Shown here one piece after another: positions 63,897-64,000 of a stretch of DNA of 64,000 bases (positions are counted from its first letter, which is position 1; each line of letters starts with the position of its first letter). The notes below the pieces were generated by a model that was given only the letters and a program-made list of their open reading frames with translations, had not been told where the DNA came from and ran no database searches. This DNA is from Roseomonas gilardii subsp. gilardii. Its GTDB lineage: Bacteria; Pseudomonadota; Alphaproteobacteria; Acetobacterales; Acetobacteraceae. Made by a program: the position numbers and the translations under genes. The stretch spans positions 1,848,501 to 1,912,500 of the forward strand of contig NZ_CP095554.1 in the NCBI RefSeq assembly GCF_023078375.1, written 5' to 3'.

Positions 63897-64000
63897 GGTG
63901 CCGCAAGGGAGGCCAAGTCAGGTCTCCCGGTCAAGAGACCCGGTGCGGCGTCACATGGGACCGCGCCGTGGCCCCTATCGGGGGGGCGGGGCAGGCGCTG

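Overview
The window is a GC-rich (roughly 70 %) chromosomal segment of an alphaproteobacterium. Gene content points to the Acetobacteraceae (Roseomonas-like): AddAB instead of RecBCD, an lptF-lptG-lptD-surA-rsmA operon, a PrkA-YeaH-SpoVR stress triad, Bug/TctC-type solute receptors and a DEAD-box helicase with a DbpA-type tail. This placement is inference from gene families, not a database match. No prophage, CRISPR array or complete insertion sequence was seen.

Layout. 1-4 kb: truncated prfC, an exported CYTH-like protein and an M29 aminopeptidase. 4.4-9.2 kb: prkA, yeaH and spoVR, the last broken by a one-base slip. 9.2-15.4 kb: ABC-F ATPase, GGDEF-EAL protein, DEAD-box helicase. 15.4-20 kb: first copy of an interspersed repeat, a PmtA-like methyltransferase, two alpha/beta hydrolases, a frameshifted zinc-ribbon protein and tRNA-Arg(CCT). 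20.0-20.45 kb: an AT-rich island behind the tRNA. 20.6-26.7 kb: four glycosyltransferases and an unusual ROK-like protein. 26.7-39.3 kb: FUSC transporter, L-2-hydroxyglutarate oxidase-like enzyme, addB-addA, DUF3297, GAF-GGDEF cyclase. 39.4-44.9 kb: NeuD-like acetyltransferase, DUF4214 repeat protein, BenE, GFA protein, Bug receptor. 45.1-51.9 kb: an IclR-controlled catabolic locus (two FAD dehydrogenases on one side; shikimate-dehydrogenase-like enzyme and MFS carrier on the other). 52-55 kb: orphan PhnD-type receptor, two tandem RadC paralogues, a small basic protein. 55.1-62.3 kb: LPS-export/outer-membrane-biogenesis operon. 62.4-63.9 kb: D-2-hydroxyacid dehydrogenase.

Most notable: (i) a ~315-bp intergenic element present three times (15.4, 28.9 and 34.3 kb, the last inverted and lying inside addBA), built from an ordered series of perfect hairpins; (ii) a tandem radC pair in which the upstream copy has lost the JAMM metal ligands; (iii) a ROK-type protein whose motifs occur in permuted order; (iv) paired GGAAA-N3-TTTCC palindromes between iclR and a hydroaromatic-type catabolic locus; (v) an AT-rich insertion bounded by imperfect direct repeats behind tRNA-Arg; (vi) four genes (spoVR, helicase, DUF2225-like, surA) each disrupted by a one-base change at a G/C homopolymer, which looks more like assembly error than biology.
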